Shown one piece after another: positions 18,665 to 27,748 of a stretch of 64,000 bases of DNA. The position numbers and the translations under genes were made by a program. The notes under the pieces were generated by a model that searched no databases, was not told the origin of the DNA, and was given only the letters and a program-made list of their open reading frames with translations. The DNA is from Lachnospiraceae bacterium (GTDB lineage Bacteria > Bacillota > Clostridia > Lachnospirales > Lachnospiraceae), in the NCBI GenBank assembly GCA_016283575.1, contig JAEEND010000022.1:62001-126000 (forward strand). The letters are read 5' to 3'. Position 1 is the stretch's first letter, and every line of letters starts with the position of its first letter.

Positions 18665-19981
18665 ATGGCAAAGCTTACCTTTAATGGGGGCATTCATCCT
18701 TTTGACGGCAAAGAAATGTCTAAAAATATTCCTATTAAAGCCGTTAATCCTACAAGAGATTTGGTTTACCCTCTTTCACAATCCATAGGTGCACCTTCAA
18801 AGCCCATTGTTTCAAAGGGCGATTATGTGCTGGTGGGTCAGAAAATCGCCGAAGCCGACGGTTTTGTTTCTTCGCCTTTATATTCATCTGTTTCAGGTAC
18901 GGTTAAGGCAATTGAAGAAAGACTTACGGTTTCAGGTAAAAAAGAAATGTCGATCGTCATTTCCAATGACGGTTTATATACAGAATCCTGGGCATGGGAA
19001 GTTAAGCCCTATGAGTCCATGGATAACTCAGAGATCATCGAACGAATCCGTGAAGCAGGTATCGTCGGTTTAGGCGGCGCAGGCTTCCCCACTCATGTTA
19101 AACTTTCCGTAAAAGAACCACAGAAAATCGATTATTGCATCATTAACGGTGCCGAATGTGAGCCCTATCTTACAAGTGATTACAGAAAGATGATAGAAGC
19201 TCCCGAAAAGATCATCGAAGGTCTGAAGATTTATCTTAAATTATTCCCTTATTCACTTGGCATAATAGCAATCGAAGATAATAAAGAAGACTGTATCAAG
19301 GTATTTAAAGCCCTTACAAAAGAAGAGCCACGCATCATTGTCAAAGCTCTTAAGACCAAATATCCTCAGGGCTCTGAAAGACATTTGATCTATGCAGTTA
19401 CCGGGAGGGAGATAAATTCAAAACTTCTTCCTCTTGATGTGGGATGTATAGTTAATAACATTGATACGGTCATCTCCGTAAGAGATGCGATTTTTGAAGG
19501 AACACCCCTTCTTTACAGGATCATTACTCTTACAGGTAACAGCATCAGAAATCCCCGAAATTATAAAGTGCGTATCGGTACATCATTCCTGGATCTCGTT
19601 GAAGAAAACGGAGGCTTTAAACAGGAGCCTAAAAAGATCATTTCAGGGGGACCGATGATGGGTATTCCCTTATTCAATCTGGATGTTCCCGTAACAAAGA
19701 CATCCAGCGCACTTCTCTGTATGACGGATGACGATGTTATGGAAATGGAACCGTCGGAATGTATCAATTGCGGCAGATGCGTACAGGCCTGTCCTGAACG
19801 ACTTATGCCGAAACAATTGTCCGATTTCGGTGAGCATGGAAATTCCGAAGGCTTTTTACATTATCACGGTCTTGAATGTGTTGAATGCGGCTGCTGCAGC
19901 TTCGTATGTCCCGCAAAAAGACCTTTGGCTCAGGTCATTAAATCCATGCGTAAAATGGAACTTGCTAAAAAGAAACGATAG
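18665..19981 (+). CDS. rnfC: Rnf electron transport complex subunit C
   Basis: GLGGAGFPTHVKLS, INGAECEPYLTSDYR, two CxxCxxC-type 4Fe-4S motifs (CINCGRCVQACPERL; CVECGCCSFVCPAKRPL). ATG 18665. Confidence 0.95.
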   Translation: MAKLTFNGGIHPFDGKEMSKNIPIKAVNPTRDLVYPLSQSIGAPSKPIVSKGDYVLVGQKIAEADGFVSSPLYSSVSGTVKAIEERLTVSGKKEMSIVISNDGLYTESWAWEVKPYESMDNSEIIERIREAGIVGLGGAGFPTHVKLSVKEPQKIDYCIINGAECEPYLTSDYRKMIEAPEKIIEGLKIYLKLFPYSLGIIAIEDNKEDCIKVFKALTKEEPRIIVKALKTKYPQGSERHLIYAVTGREINSKLLPLDVGCIVNNIDTVISVRDAIFEGTPLLYRIITLTGNSIRNPRNYKVRIGTSFLDLVEENGGFKQEPKKIISGGPMMGIPLFNLDVPVTKTSSALLCMTDDDVMEMEPSECINCGRCVQACPERLMPKQLSDFGEHGNSEGFLHYHGLECVECGCCSFVCPAKRPLAQVIKSMRKMELAKKKR

Positions 19982-19993
19982 GAGAATCCTTCA

Positions 19994-20929
19994 TTGAGTG
20001 ACTTATTAAATGTATCTTCCAATCCTCATATAAGATCCAAAACCACCACAAGCAGTCTGATGTTTTCAGTTATAGTGGCTTTGCTTCCAGCAACCGGCTA
20101 TGGAATCTTTCACTTTGGATTGAAAGCCTTTTATATAATTGCCCTTGCTGTATTTACAGCTGTTTGTTCAGAAAAGCTTTTCTGTATTATCACAAAAAGA
20201 AAAAGCACCATCGGTGATTTCTCAGCTATAGTAACTGGGTTGCTTTTGGGTCTTAATCTTCCTGTTTCCGTGCCTCTTTGGATCCCTGTATTGGGTTCCT
20301 TCTTCGCTATTGTAGTAGTTAAGATGCTTTTTGGCGGCCTCGGACAGAATTTTATGAATCCCGCGCTGGGAGCAAGATGTTTTTTGGTCATTTCTTTTGC
20401 TTCGATCATGACTGATTTCAGTATTGACGGCGTAAGTTCCGCAACACCTCTTCAGGCAATGAGAGCGGGAGACAGTGTAAATCTCCTTGATATGTTAAAG
20501 GGTAATACCCTCGGTACCATCGGTGAGACATCAGCTCTTGCATTATTAATCGGTGCCGTGCTTTTGATCATTTTAAATGTTATTGATGTTTCAATTCCTC
20601 TTACCTATATCGGTACATTTGTGGTTTTCATGGGTATCTTCGGAGGAAAAGGCTTTGATGCCATTTTCTTAACACAGCATGTCCTTGGCGGCGGTCTTAT
20701 ATTAGGTGCCTTCTTTATGGCTACCGACTACGTGACCCGACCCATTACATTTGCGGGAAGGATCATTTACGGAATTATCCTTGGACTTCTTACCGGCATT
20801 TTCCGTGTGTTCGGTCCCTCCGGTGAAGGTGTATCCTATGCGATTATACTTTCCAACCTTCTTGTTCCCCTGATTGAGAAGGTTACAGTACCTACATTCT
20901 TCGGAAAGCGAGGTACCAAGAATGCATAA
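19994..20929 (+). CDS. rnfD: Rnf complex subunit D
   Basis: FGGLGQNFMNPALGARCFLVISFASIMTDF, SSATPLQAMR, FFMATDYVTRPITFAGRIIYG. TTG start. Confidence 0.94.
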   Translation: MSDLLNVSSNPHIRSKTTTSSLMFSVIVALLPATGYGIFHFGLKAFYIIALAVFTAVCSEKLFCIITKRKSTIGDFSAIVTGLLLGLNLPVSVPLWIPVLGSFFAIVVVKMLFGGLGQNFMNPALGARCFLVISFASIMTDFSIDGVSSATPLQAMRAGDSVNLLDMLKGNTLGTIGETSALALLIGAVLLIILNVIDVSIPLTYIGTFVVFMGIFGGKGFDAIFLTQHVLGGGLILGAFFMATDYVTRPITFAGRIIYGIILGLLTGIFRVFGPSGEGVSYAIILSNLLVPLIEKVTVPTFFGKRGTKNA

Positions 20930-21605
20930 AGACGAATTTAAAAGTATTGCCGAAATAGAAAAGAACGAAAAAAGAAAAGCCCAGAAAGATAATTCCGATA
21001 CGGTTGAAATCCTTAAGAATTTCATCGTTATTCTTGTTATTTCCGTTGTGGCAGGAGGTGTTCTTGGATTTGTTCATGAGATTACCAAAGAACCCATCAG
21101 ACAGATGGAAGAATTAAAAATACTCAGAGCAAATCAGCGAGTTTTTGCCGGAGCAGCTTCTTTTAATGAAAGCACTGTGTCGGATGAAGATTTAAATTCC
21201 TATATCACGGAATTTGAAAATGTTTCTTTATCCGATTGCCTTGAAGCGGTCGATCAGGACGGAAATCTTCTTGGATATGTATTTAAATGTACTTCTAATG
21301 CAGGATATGGCGGAAATATCAGCTTCTCCATGGGTATTGCTCTTGATGGCACCCTTAACGGTATTTCCATTACCGAGATAAGCGAGACGCCGGGTCTTGG
21401 AATGCGAGCAGAAGAGGTTTTGGTTCCTCAGTTTAAAAATAAAAATGTATCTCTTTTTGAACTGACAAAGAGCGGTGCAATGATGGATTATCAGATCGAT
21501 GCAATAAGTTCGGCGACAATTACTTCAAAGGCTGTAACCGAAGCTGTAAATGCCGGGCTTTTGGCCGGAAGAACAATAATAAACGGAGGTGAAGAACATG
21601 AATAA
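20922..21605 (+). CDS. rnfG: Rnf complex subunit G (FMN-binding)
   Basis: N-terminal TM, ITEISETPGLGMRAEE, YQIDAISSATITSKAVTEAVNAGL flavinylation-type motif. ATG 20922. Confidence 0.93.
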   Translation: MHKDEFKSIAEIEKNEKRKAQKDNSDTVEILKNFIVILVISVVAGGVLGFVHEITKEPIRQMEELKILRANQRVFAGAASFNESTVSDEDLNSYITEFENVSLSDCLEAVDQDGNLLGYVFKCTSNAGYGGNISFSMGIALDGTLNGISITEISETPGLGMRAEEVLVPQFKNKNVSLFELTKSGAMMDYQIDAISSATITSKAVTEAVNAGLLAGRTIINGGEEHE

Positions 21606-22827
21606 TGAAGAAAACCAAAGTTTATTTGCCGTAACTCAGGAGCGTCTGTATAACGGTATTATCAAAGAAAATCCAACCTTTGTGCTTTTGCTCGGCATGT
21701 GTCCCACTCTTGCCGTAACCACCAGTGCGATAAACGGTCTTGGTATGGGCGTTACCACCATGCTGGTACTTGCCATGAGCAACATGTTCATTTCACTGTT
21801 AAGAAAGGTTATTCCAAGCAAAGTACGTATCCCTGCTTATATAGTGATCATAGCTTCCTTTGTAACAATTCTTGAATTGCTGCTTAAAGGTTATATTCCC
21901 ACACTTTATGAAGCATTGGGATTATATATTCCGCTTATTGTTGTTAACTGTATTATTCTTGGAAGAGCTGAAGCTTATGCTTCAAGTCACGGAGTCATCC
22001 CTTCGCTGTTTGACGGCATCGGCATGGGTCTCGGATTTACTTTTGCTCTTACAATTATCGGTTCTGTGAGAGAAATTCTCGGAACAGGAGCGGTATTTAA
22101 TTATCACTTCATGCCCAATGGTTATGTCCCTGTAAATATTTTTGTAATGGCGCCGGGTGCATTCTTTGTACTGGCTCTCCTGACCGCCATTCAGAATAAA
22201 GTTAAAGAGATCGGCGTTAGACACGGTAAGGACATGTCAAAGATTCAATCAGGCTGCGATGGTAACTGCAGCGCATGCCCTTCGAAGTGTGAGGAAGAAA
22301 GTAAAGCTTTAGCTGATGTTGAAGATAAACTCAAAGCTAAAGACAAAGCTGAAGATAAGGCCAAAGATAAGGCTAAGAATAAAGAAAAGAATAAAGAAAA
22401 GAATAAAGAAAAGCCCGAAGAGGAAGTTGATTCTACTGATAATAGCGAAGCTGAAACTGATGAAGCTATTGGAAAAGAAAGTAATAATCCTTCAGATAAC
22501 GCTTTATCCGATCATGAATCCGTTTCTTCCATGGAAGAAACGGTAGAAGAACCTTCTGTGACGGCAGATTTAAAAACCGATACTGAAGCTGATTCCGGAG
22601 TATTAAATGAAGATCTGGATCATAAGGATGATGTGAATTCTGAAGGTTCCACCGATGAGGATGATGATGTCATCGAATTTTTGAATCTTGATGACTATAA
22701 GAAGGTTATTAATAAATCCAAGATATCAGGAAGAAAGCCTTCTCGAAAGAAAACATCCGAAAAAGCTGCAAAGCTTTTATCAAAGGCAGAAGAAAAGATA
22801 AAGGAGGCGGAAGAGGATAATGATTAA
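21598..22827 (+). CDS. rnfE: Rnf complex subunit E with long charged C-terminal extension
   Basis: FVLLLGMCPTLAVTTSAINGLGMGVTTMLVLAMSN, LGLYIPLIVVNCIILGRAEAYAS; followed by about 190 aa K/E/D-rich tail. Confidence 0.93.
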   Translation: MNNEENQSLFAVTQERLYNGIIKENPTFVLLLGMCPTLAVTTSAINGLGMGVTTMLVLAMSNMFISLLRKVIPSKVRIPAYIVIIASFVTILELLLKGYIPTLYEALGLYIPLIVVNCIILGRAEAYASSHGVIPSLFDGIGMGLGFTFALTIIGSVREILGTGAVFNYHFMPNGYVPVNIFVMAPGAFFVLALLTAIQNKVKEIGVRHGKDMSKIQSGCDGNCSACPSKCEEESKALADVEDKLKAKDKAEDKAKDKAKNKEKNKEKNKEKPEEEVDSTDNSEAETDEAIGKESNNPSDNALSDHESVSSMEETVEEPSVTADLKTDTEADSGVLNEDLDHKDDVNSEGSTDEDDDVIEFLNLDDYKKVINKSKISGRKPSRKKTSEKAAKLLSKAEEKIKEAEEDND

Positions 22828-23398
22828 AAATCTTATATTGCTGGCTCTCGGTTCGTCTCTTGTAAATAATGTAGTGCTCAGTCAGTTCCTTGGAATATGT
22901 CCCTTCCTTGGAGTTTCCAAAAAGATCAAGACTGCTCTCGGTATGGGAACTGCGGTTATCTTTGTAATTACATTATCAAGTATCGTAACGGGTCTTATTC
23001 ATGAATTTTTACTTAAGCCCTTTGATCTTACATTTCTTAAGACCATTGTCTTTATTCTTGTAATAGCGGCTCTGGTTCAGTTTGTTGAAATGTTTTTGAA
23101 GAAGTATTTAAAGTCCCTTTATTCGGCTCTGGGGGTATATCTTCCTTTGATCACCACCAACTGCGCGGTTTTAGGTGTTGCAATAACCAATGTTAACAAG
23201 GAATATTCCATTCTCGAAGGCACTGTCAACGGTTTTGCCACCAGTGTGGGATTTACTGTTTCAATTGTGATTCTAGCCGGTATTCGTGAGAAGATGGAAT
23301 ATAATAATATTCCAAAAGCGTTTAGAGGAATGCCCATTGTTCTTGTTTCCGCAGGGCTTATGGCCATTGCATTCTGCGGATTCGCGGGTCTTCTGTAG
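22820..23398 (+). CDS. rnfA: Rnf complex subunit A
   Basis: NNVVLSQFLGICPFLGVSKK, LGVYLPLITTNCAVLGVAI. Confidence 0.95.
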   Translation: MIKNLILLALGSSLVNNVVLSQFLGICPFLGVSKKIKTALGMGTAVIFVITLSSIVTGLIHEFLLKPFDLTFLKTIVFILVIAALVQFVEMFLKKYLKSLYSALGVYLPLITTNCAVLGVAITNVNKEYSILEGTVNGFATSVGFTVSIVILAGIREKMEYNNIPKAFRGMPIVLVSAGLMAIAFCGFAGLL

Positions 23399-23406
23399 GA
23401 GGATAT

Positions 23407-24204
23407 ATGGATTTTAACGGTGTAATGCTTTCTGTAGCGATTCTTGGCGGTGTTGGTGTTTTTGTAGGTATTTTCCTCGGAATTGCAACAAAAGTATTTA
23501 AAGTTGATGTAGATAAAAGACTGGAAGATGTTGTGAATGCTCTTCCAGGTAATAACTGTGGCGGCTGCGGCTATCCCGGATGCGAAGGTCTTGCCAATGC
23601 AATTGTTAAGGGCGAAGCACCTGTTAACCAGTGCCCCGTCGGCGGAGACAAGGTTGCTCGTGTCATTGCTGAAATTATGGGAGAAGAAGCTAAGGAATCC
23701 GAGAGAAAAGTTGCTTTTGTAGCTTGTAAAGCAACCTGTGATGATGTTACCAAAGATTATAATTATTACGGCATTGAAGATTGCCGGATGCTTTCTTTTG
23801 TTCCTAACGGAGGGCCCAAGTCCTGTAATTACGGCTGTCTCGGATTCGGTTCCTGTGTTAAGGCATGCGAATTTGATGCCATTCATGTTATTGACGGTGT
23901 AGCGGTTGTTGACAGAGAAAAATGTAAGGCTTGCGGTAAATGCGTAGCAGCATGTCCCAAGAATCTTATTTCTCTTATTCCCTATGATGCCAAATATCAG
24001 GTTGCCTGCTCCAATAAAGAAAAGGGACCCGTTACCATGGCTCAGTGTAAAACAGGATGTATCGGATGCAGCCTGTGCGCAAGAAACTGTGAGGTAAAAG
24101 CAGTAACGGTTCAGGATTTCAATGCAACCATTGACCCCGAATTATGTGTTAACTGTGGTACCTGTTTTGAAAAATGTCCTAAGAAGAGCATTGTAAAGTT
24201 ATGA
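23407..24204 (+). CDS. rnfB: Rnf complex subunit B (ferredoxin-type)
   Basis: ALPGNNCGGCGYPGCEGLA and multiple CxxCxxCxxxC motifs. Confidence 0.95.
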   Translation: MDFNGVMLSVAILGGVGVFVGIFLGIATKVFKVDVDKRLEDVVNALPGNNCGGCGYPGCEGLANAIVKGEAPVNQCPVGGDKVARVIAEIMGEEAKESERKVAFVACKATCDDVTKDYNYYGIEDCRMLSFVPNGGPKSCNYGCLGFGSCVKACEFDAIHVIDGVAVVDREKCKACGKCVAACPKNLISLIPYDAKYQVACSNKEKGPVTMAQCKTGCIGCSLCARNCEVKAVTVQDFNATIDPELCVNCGTCFEKCPKKSIVKL

Positions 24205-25316
24205 AACTGGATAACGATTTTGATGATTACGGAAATGGAAGAATGACCACTACAGCCTTTGCTATCTGCATGGGTGTTATTTTGCTGATTGTAATTGTTG
24301 TTTTATCCGTAAATAGAGATCGTTTTTCAAGGCGCAAGCCGGTTACTACTGTTTCATTGGAAACTGAGGCAGAGGAAAGCGCCGATATATTGTCGGATCC
24401 CTATAAAGATATAACTGTTTCGGATCTTGATTTTTTCGGAATGTATTCAGAATCCACCGACGAAGAGCTGGAAGTCGGCGATGCCGGTCTTTCCAAGGAA
24501 CGTGAAAAAGAAAAGGCGGAAGAAAATTCAGGAGAAACAGATATAACCAAGGACGGGAAGCATACAAAAATAGTTTATGAAAACGGCAAGGAAGAGTGGG
24601 TCAGCATAAGTCCTTATTTATTAAAGAACGATTATGACTATACAAATCTTATTGAACAGAACGGTTTCATGAAATATTTTGAAGATGGCAGAGAAATAAG
24701 CTATCTTGGTGTGGATATCTCAAAGGATAATGATTATGTTGATTTCGTAAAGCTTTATAAAGCCGGCATTGATTATTGCATGGTCAAGGTTGGACAGCGA
24801 GGTTATCAGACCGGAGACATTACGGAAGATGATTATTATAAAGATAATATAAAGAGAGCTTTTGATGCAGGCATGGATGTGGGTGTTATATTTACCTCCT
24901 TTGCCGTTACCGAAGAAGAGGCAGTGGAAGAAGCCAACTGGCTCATGGATAAGCTTGGAGGATATGTGATTTCTTATCCCGTAGTGCTTAGCATGGAATC
25001 TGTCAGCAATGATTCTTCAAGAACCGATGAAATGTCTAAGGCCGACAGAACAAAAATAGCAAGAGCATTCTTGTCCCGCATTAAAGAATGCGGTTATAAG
25101 CCAATGCTTCTTGCCAATAAAGAGTGGTTATTAAAGCGTTACGATCTATCGAAATTAATAAGTGAATATGACTTCTGGATCTCGGAACCCGAAGCTGATT
25201 ATCCCGATTATCCCTATAAATATAGTATGTGGAGATATACGGAATCAGGTTCTGTGGACGGAATAAAAGGAAAATGCAATTTAGACATATCCTTTGTTGA
25301 TTATTCAATCAGGTGA
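24201..25316 (+). CDS. Membrane-anchored GH25 (lysozyme)-like protein, probably catalytically altered
   Basis: N-terminal TM; GH25-like YLGVDISKDNDYVDFVKLYKAGIDYCMVKVGQRGY and SMWRYTESGSVDGIKGKCNLDISFVDYS; 4-nt overlap with rnfB. Confidence 0.8.
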   Translation: MKLDNDFDDYGNGRMTTTAFAICMGVILLIVIVVLSVNRDRFSRRKPVTTVSLETEAEESADILSDPYKDITVSDLDFFGMYSESTDEELEVGDAGLSKEREKEKAEENSGETDITKDGKHTKIVYENGKEEWVSISPYLLKNDYDYTNLIEQNGFMKYFEDGREISYLGVDISKDNDYVDFVKLYKAGIDYCMVKVGQRGYQTGDITEDDYYKDNIKRAFDAGMDVGVIFTSFAVTEEEAVEEANWLMDKLGGYVISYPVVLSMESVSNDSSRTDEMSKADRTKIARAFLSRIKECGYKPMLLANKEWLLKRYDLSKLISEYDFWISEPEADYPDYPYKYSMWRYTESGSVDGIKGKCNLDISFVDYSIR

Positions 25317-26096
25317 ATTTAAATTTCTGACTCTGTCCGAAATCTTTACGTTAGAATAGATTTCAGCATATTCTTTATTTGAAATATCTTCTATATAATT
25401 CTGGAAGAAATTTCTGTCATAGCCGTTTTTTGTAAGAGTATCAGCCGCCTTGTTATATGCAATGGCGGCTTCTGTTTCAGTTGAATACCTTCCAACCACA
25501 TAATTGGAACGGATGTGGATCGTTGTTTTATATTGAACTTTATTCTTTTTAACTTCCTTCATAACTCCGTGATATTGATTAATGATGATTATATTTTCCC
25601 GGCGATAATCAAGAGAGTCTTGATTTACGAATCTGTAGTCACGTCCTTCAACTGCAAAGCTTTTTATACCGAAGCGTTCACGAAGGGATGTCTGCATGCC
25701 GTATTCCGATACAAAATAATGATTTCCTCTGGCCATGATCTTATGCTGTGAGAAATAGAATAAATCATCCGTATCAAATTTAAATTCTTCAAAGGGCGAA
25801 AGAAAGTAGCTGAAATATCTTTTCCTTAAGTAAATGGGATTTGAAAAGTAAATATTATTATCCCTTAAATTTATCAGAGATATATATTTATCAAATTTAA
25901 TGGGGTAATCAAAAGAATAATTATAAAGGGAATGCTCCCTGTTTTTTAAGATTTCTTCAGCAAAAGAATACGTAGCTGACGCTTGGATTTCTGTGTCATA
26001 ACTTCCGAGACTTATATGCTTGTGATTATGGGTTATGGACGCTCTGAAATAGGGCGTATTATCTTTTTTTGTTTCTTTATATACTCCCGGTAACAT
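25305..26096 (-). CDS. AP2-like / HNH-like / AP2-like DNA-binding protein
   Basis: Two GV(Y/M)KE-x-KK...Y(F/K)...H(K/R)...G(S)Y-T-E-A---Y--A segments flanking DSLDYRRENIIIINQ. Start at 26096 with aggaggt RBS. Confidence 0.6.
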   Translation of the reverse strand: MLPGVYKETKKDNTPYFRASITHNHKHISLGSYDTEIQASATYSFAEEILKNREHSLYNYSFDYPIKFDKYISLINLRDNNIYFSNPIYLRKRYFSYFLSPFEEFKFDTDDLFYFSQHKIMARGNHYFVSEYGMQTSLRERFGIKSFAVEGRDYRFVNQDSLDYRRENIIIINQYHGVMKEVKKNKVQYKTTIHIRSNYVVGRYSTETEAAIAYNKAADTLTKNGYDRNFFQNYIEDISNKEYAEIYSNVKISDRVRNLNSPD

Positions 26097-26199
26097 AGAA
26101 ATACCTCCTAAAAAGTATAATAACATTTTATAATATCTATTGAAAGTATTTGGATTTTCGGTTATTTTAATGTAAGTATGAAAATAAGGAGAATTTAGG

Positions 26200-27687
26200 A
26201 TGTTTTACACAAGTACAAGAAATAATTCCATTAAAATAACAGCTTCTCAAGCTATTTTAAAAGGTCTTTCCGATGAAGGCGGTTTATTTGTGCCCGAAGA
26301 ATTTCCTAAGTTGTCGGTTGATTTGGAAACACTGGCTGACATGAGCTATAAAGAAGTGGCATATATCGTTATGAAGGACTTCTTAAGCGACTTCACGGAA
26401 GAAGAGCTTAAGTATTGCATTGATAATGCTTATGATTCCAAATTTGATACAGAAGAGATTGCTCCTTTGGTTGAAGCTGAAGGTACATATTATCTTGAAC
26501 TTTTCCATGGAAAAACCATTGCATTTAAGGATATGGCTCTTTCCATTCTTCCCTATTTACTTACAACAGCAGCTAAAAAGAATGATTTCCATAAAGAAAT
26601 CGTAATTTTGACAGCGACCAGCGGCGACACCGGTAAGGCTGCTCTTGCAGGTTTTGCTGATGTTAAAGGCACCAGAATCATGGTATTTTACCCCAAGGGA
26701 GGCGTTTCCAAGATCCAGGAACTCCAGATGCTCACTCAGCAGGAAAAGAATACCTGCGTATATGGAGTAAAGGGTAATTTTGATGATTGCCAGACTGCCG
26801 TAAAAGAATTATTCAATGACGAAGCTCTTAAAAAGGAAATGGATGAAAAGGGCTTTGCATTCTCAAGCGCCAATTCCATTAATATCGGTCGTCTTGTTCC
26901 TCAGGTAGCTTATTATGTATATGCATATGCAAAGCTTGTAAAAGAAGACAGGATACTTCCCGGTGAAAAGATCAATTTCTGCGTACCCACCGGTAACTTC
27001 GGTAATATCCTTGCAGGTTTCTATGCTAAGAATATGGGACTTCCCATTAACAAGCTTATTTGTGCATCCAATGAAAATAAAGTTTTGTTTGATTTCTTTA
27101 AGACAGGGGAATATGACAAGAACCGTGATTTTGTTCTTACAAAATCACCTTCCATGGATATTCTTATTTCTTCAAATCTCGAAAGACTCATTTATTTACT
27201 TATGGATCGCGATTCTAGTAAGCTTGCTTCTCTTATGAAGAGTCTTAAGGAGAACGGTTCCTATAATGTTAAGAAGGAACTTGAAGCTTTTAATGATACA
27301 TTTGTAGGTGAATATTCCGACTGGAGCGATTCTTCAAAGAAGATTCACGACTTATATGAAGATACAGGTTATGTGATCGATACGCATACTGCAGTTGCTG
27401 CCGCAGCTCTCGATAAATATGTTCATGATACCAAGGATCATACAAAGACAGTTGTTGTTTCTACAGCAAGTCCTTTTAAATTCGGTCCAGCTGTTATGAG
27501 CGCGATCGACAAGAAATATGAAGGCAAGGATGCACTCAAGCTCCTTGATGAACTTTCTAAGATTGCCAATGTGGAAAAGCCCAATGCGATCAAGGAAATC
27601 TTAAGCCTTCCCATTAAGGCTGAAAATGTATGCGAGATCAAAGAGATGAAAGCCTGCTTAAAGAAAGAACTTAATATGAATAATTAA
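26200..27687 (+). CDS. thrC: Threonine synthase
   Basis: FHGKTIAFKDMALSILPYLL, TATSGDTGKAALAGFADV, VPTGNFGNILAGFYAKNMGLP. Confidence 0.96.
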   Translation: MFYTSTRNNSIKITASQAILKGLSDEGGLFVPEEFPKLSVDLETLADMSYKEVAYIVMKDFLSDFTEEELKYCIDNAYDSKFDTEEIAPLVEAEGTYYLELFHGKTIAFKDMALSILPYLLTTAAKKNDFHKEIVILTATSGDTGKAALAGFADVKGTRIMVFYPKGGVSKIQELQMLTQQEKNTCVYGVKGNFDDCQTAVKELFNDEALKKEMDEKGFAFSSANSINIGRLVPQVAYYVYAYAKLVKEDRILPGEKINFCVPTGNFGNILAGFYAKNMGLPINKLICASNENKVLFDFFKTGEYDKNRDFVLTKSPSMDILISSNLERLIYLLMDRDSSKLASLMKSLKENGSYNVKKELEAFNDTFVGEYSDWSDSSKKIHDLYEDTGYVIDTHTAVAAAALDKYVHDTKDHTKTVVVSTASPFKFGPAVMSAIDKKYEGKDALKLLDELSKIANVEKPNAIKEILSLPIKAENVCEIKEMKACLKKELNMNN

Positions 27688-27748
27688 TTATTATTCAATT
27701 GACAGGTAATCTTTAAGTAAGAAATCTCAATAACTACCGGGGGTTCTT

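Noticed and set aside
22316-22546. 76-aa Lys-rich alternate-frame ORF inside the rnfE tail
   Set aside because: Produced by the repetitive AAA/AAG-rich codons; the rnfE frame is continuous and coupled to rnfA.
23119-23886. 255-aa antisense ORF over rnfA/rnfB
   Set aside because: Both overlapped genes are unmistakable Rnf subunits; antisense protein looks like composition noise.
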